NCBI GenBank assembly: GCA_023717585.1
Contig: JAMQPJ010000416.1
Coordinates: 1-14,180 of the forward strand
Length of the DNA stretch: 14,180 nt
Direction: 5' to 3'
From: Thermoanaerobaculia bacterium
GTDB lineage: Bacteria; Acidobacteriota; Thermoanaerobaculia; UBA5066
Below are positions 13,784 through 14,180 of the stretch, one piece after another. How positions within the stretch are numbered: position 1 is the first letter of the stretch; each line of letters starts with the position of its first letter. The notes under the pieces are model-generated. The model ran no database searches, was not told where the DNA came from, and saw only the letters and a list, made by a program, of their open reading frames with translations. A program made the position numbers and the translations under genes.

Positions 13784-14180
13784 ATGAGACTCATCCGCAA
13801 AGCCTTCGTCGCGTCCCGCGCCCGCGCGCTCTTCCTCGCGTTCGTCCTGATCGGGCTGAGCGGTCTTGCCGCACAGGCCCAGGTCGTCACTGAGTTCAGC
13901 ACCGGCGTCAGCGCCGGCTCTTTCCCTGCCGGAATCGCGGCCGGCCCCGACGGCAACCTGTGGTTTGCGGAACAAGGCAGCGGAGGCGGCGGCGCCGGGG
14001 GCGGGATCGGACGGATCACGCCGCTGGGAGTCGTCACGGAGTTCAAGGCCGGGGCCACCGCCGGGTTCAGCGCCGGCGCGCAGCCCTGGGCCATCACGGC
14101 CGGCCCCGACGGCAACCTGTGGTTCACGGACATCAACCTCAGCCGGATCGGGCGGATCACGCCGCTGGGAGTCGTCACGG
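13784..14180 (+). CDS. Second secreted Vgb-fold propeller protein (3' end cut by window edge)
   Basis: The first 132 residues are visible with no stop before the window ends. A signal peptide (about 1-32, hydrophobic FLAFVLIGLSGLAAQA) is followed by VVTEFSTG and two propeller repeats with GPDGNLWF(A/T)(E/D) cores, beginning at about residues 54 and 107. The first blade has a Gly-rich insert (GSGGGGAGGG, about 65-74) in the inter-strand loop, making the blade about ten residues longer than those of the neighbour. The gene lies 138 bp behind the first propeller gene on the same strand and is a diverged paralogue: similar design, different linker wording (RITPLGVVTEF against RITTAGVITEF). No ribosome-binding site is seen before the ATG. 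Whether it also carries the PCRLxDTR tail cannot be seen. Confidence 0.87.
   Translation, partial: MRLIRKAFVASRARALFLAFVLIGLSGLAAQAQVVTEFSTGVSAGSFPAGIAAGPDGNLWFAEQGSGGGGAGGGIGRITPLGVVTEFKAGATAGFSAGAQPWAITAGPDGNLWFTDINLSRIGRITPLGVVT
13938..14180 (+). repeat. Near-identical DNA repeats within the second propeller gene
   Basis: Two 28-base segments recur exactly. One covers the GPDGNLW core (13938-13965 and 14097-14124); the other covers the RITPLGVVT linker (14012-14039 and 14153-14180). The exact DNA identity, unlike the drifted repeats of the first propeller gene, suggests recent blade duplication or gene conversion. The series may continue past the window. Confidence 0.75.

Overview
This is high-GC DNA (by eye about two thirds G+C), tightly packed with genes. 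It looks like chromosome from an Acidobacteriota-type bacterium, possibly Thermoanaerobaculia or a relative. That guess rests on three things: a Ser/Thr kinase fused to a TolB-like domain and TPRs with the SRLGAYEILGPLGAGGMGEVW opening common in that phylum, secreted 'GPDGNLWFTE' propeller proteins with a PCRLxDTR C-terminal domain, and the density of signalling genes. This is inference, since no rRNA or taxonomic marker lies in the window. No tRNA, rRNA, IS element, phage gene or CRISPR array was seen. No gene-free stretch exceeds 300 bases; the longest gaps are about 154 bp (12133-12286) and 138 bp (13646-13783).

Region 1 (1-4246, minus strand) is a compact phosphorelay operon read right to left. 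A Cys-rich zinc-ribbon/receiver protein comes first, then a 1099-residue hybrid histidine kinase (Cache-like sensor, three PAS domains, HisKA, HATPase, receiver), then a stand-alone receiver cut by the left edge. Both junctions are 4-base stop/start overlaps (GTGA and ATGA), so translation is probably coupled.

Region 2 (4247-8429, plus strand) starts at a 72-bp divergent promoter region. It holds a membrane-anchored Ser/Thr kinase with TolB-like and TPR domains, a small cupredoxin-like protein 22 bp downstream, and a HupE/UreJ-type membrane protein.

Region 3 (8485-10852, minus strand, convergent with region 2) is the most intriguing pair. A membrane protein with a Tll0287-like periplasmic c-heme domain and a HAMP domain, but no output domain, lies 16 bp upstream of a soluble Ser/Thr kinase that has no sensor of its own. 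The kinase ends in two copies of one small helical domain. Together they may form a split transmembrane redox or ligand sensor feeding Ser/Thr phosphorylation.

Region 4 (10932-12132, minus strand) is mscL followed by a DUF481 outer-membrane beta-barrel gene 13 bp later, an envelope and osmotic-stress pair.

Region 5 (12287-14180, plus strand) holds two adjacent secreted seven-bladed-type propeller genes of the Vgb (streptogramin lyase) fold. The first is complete with a C-terminal accessory domain; the second is cut by the right edge. The 138-bp gap between them contains a 16-bp perfect palindrome and a possible tiny ORF. Several plus-strand genes lack a Shine-Dalgarno sequence and have a -10-like hexamer 5-14 bases before the start codon, suggesting leaderless or very short-leader mRNAs.
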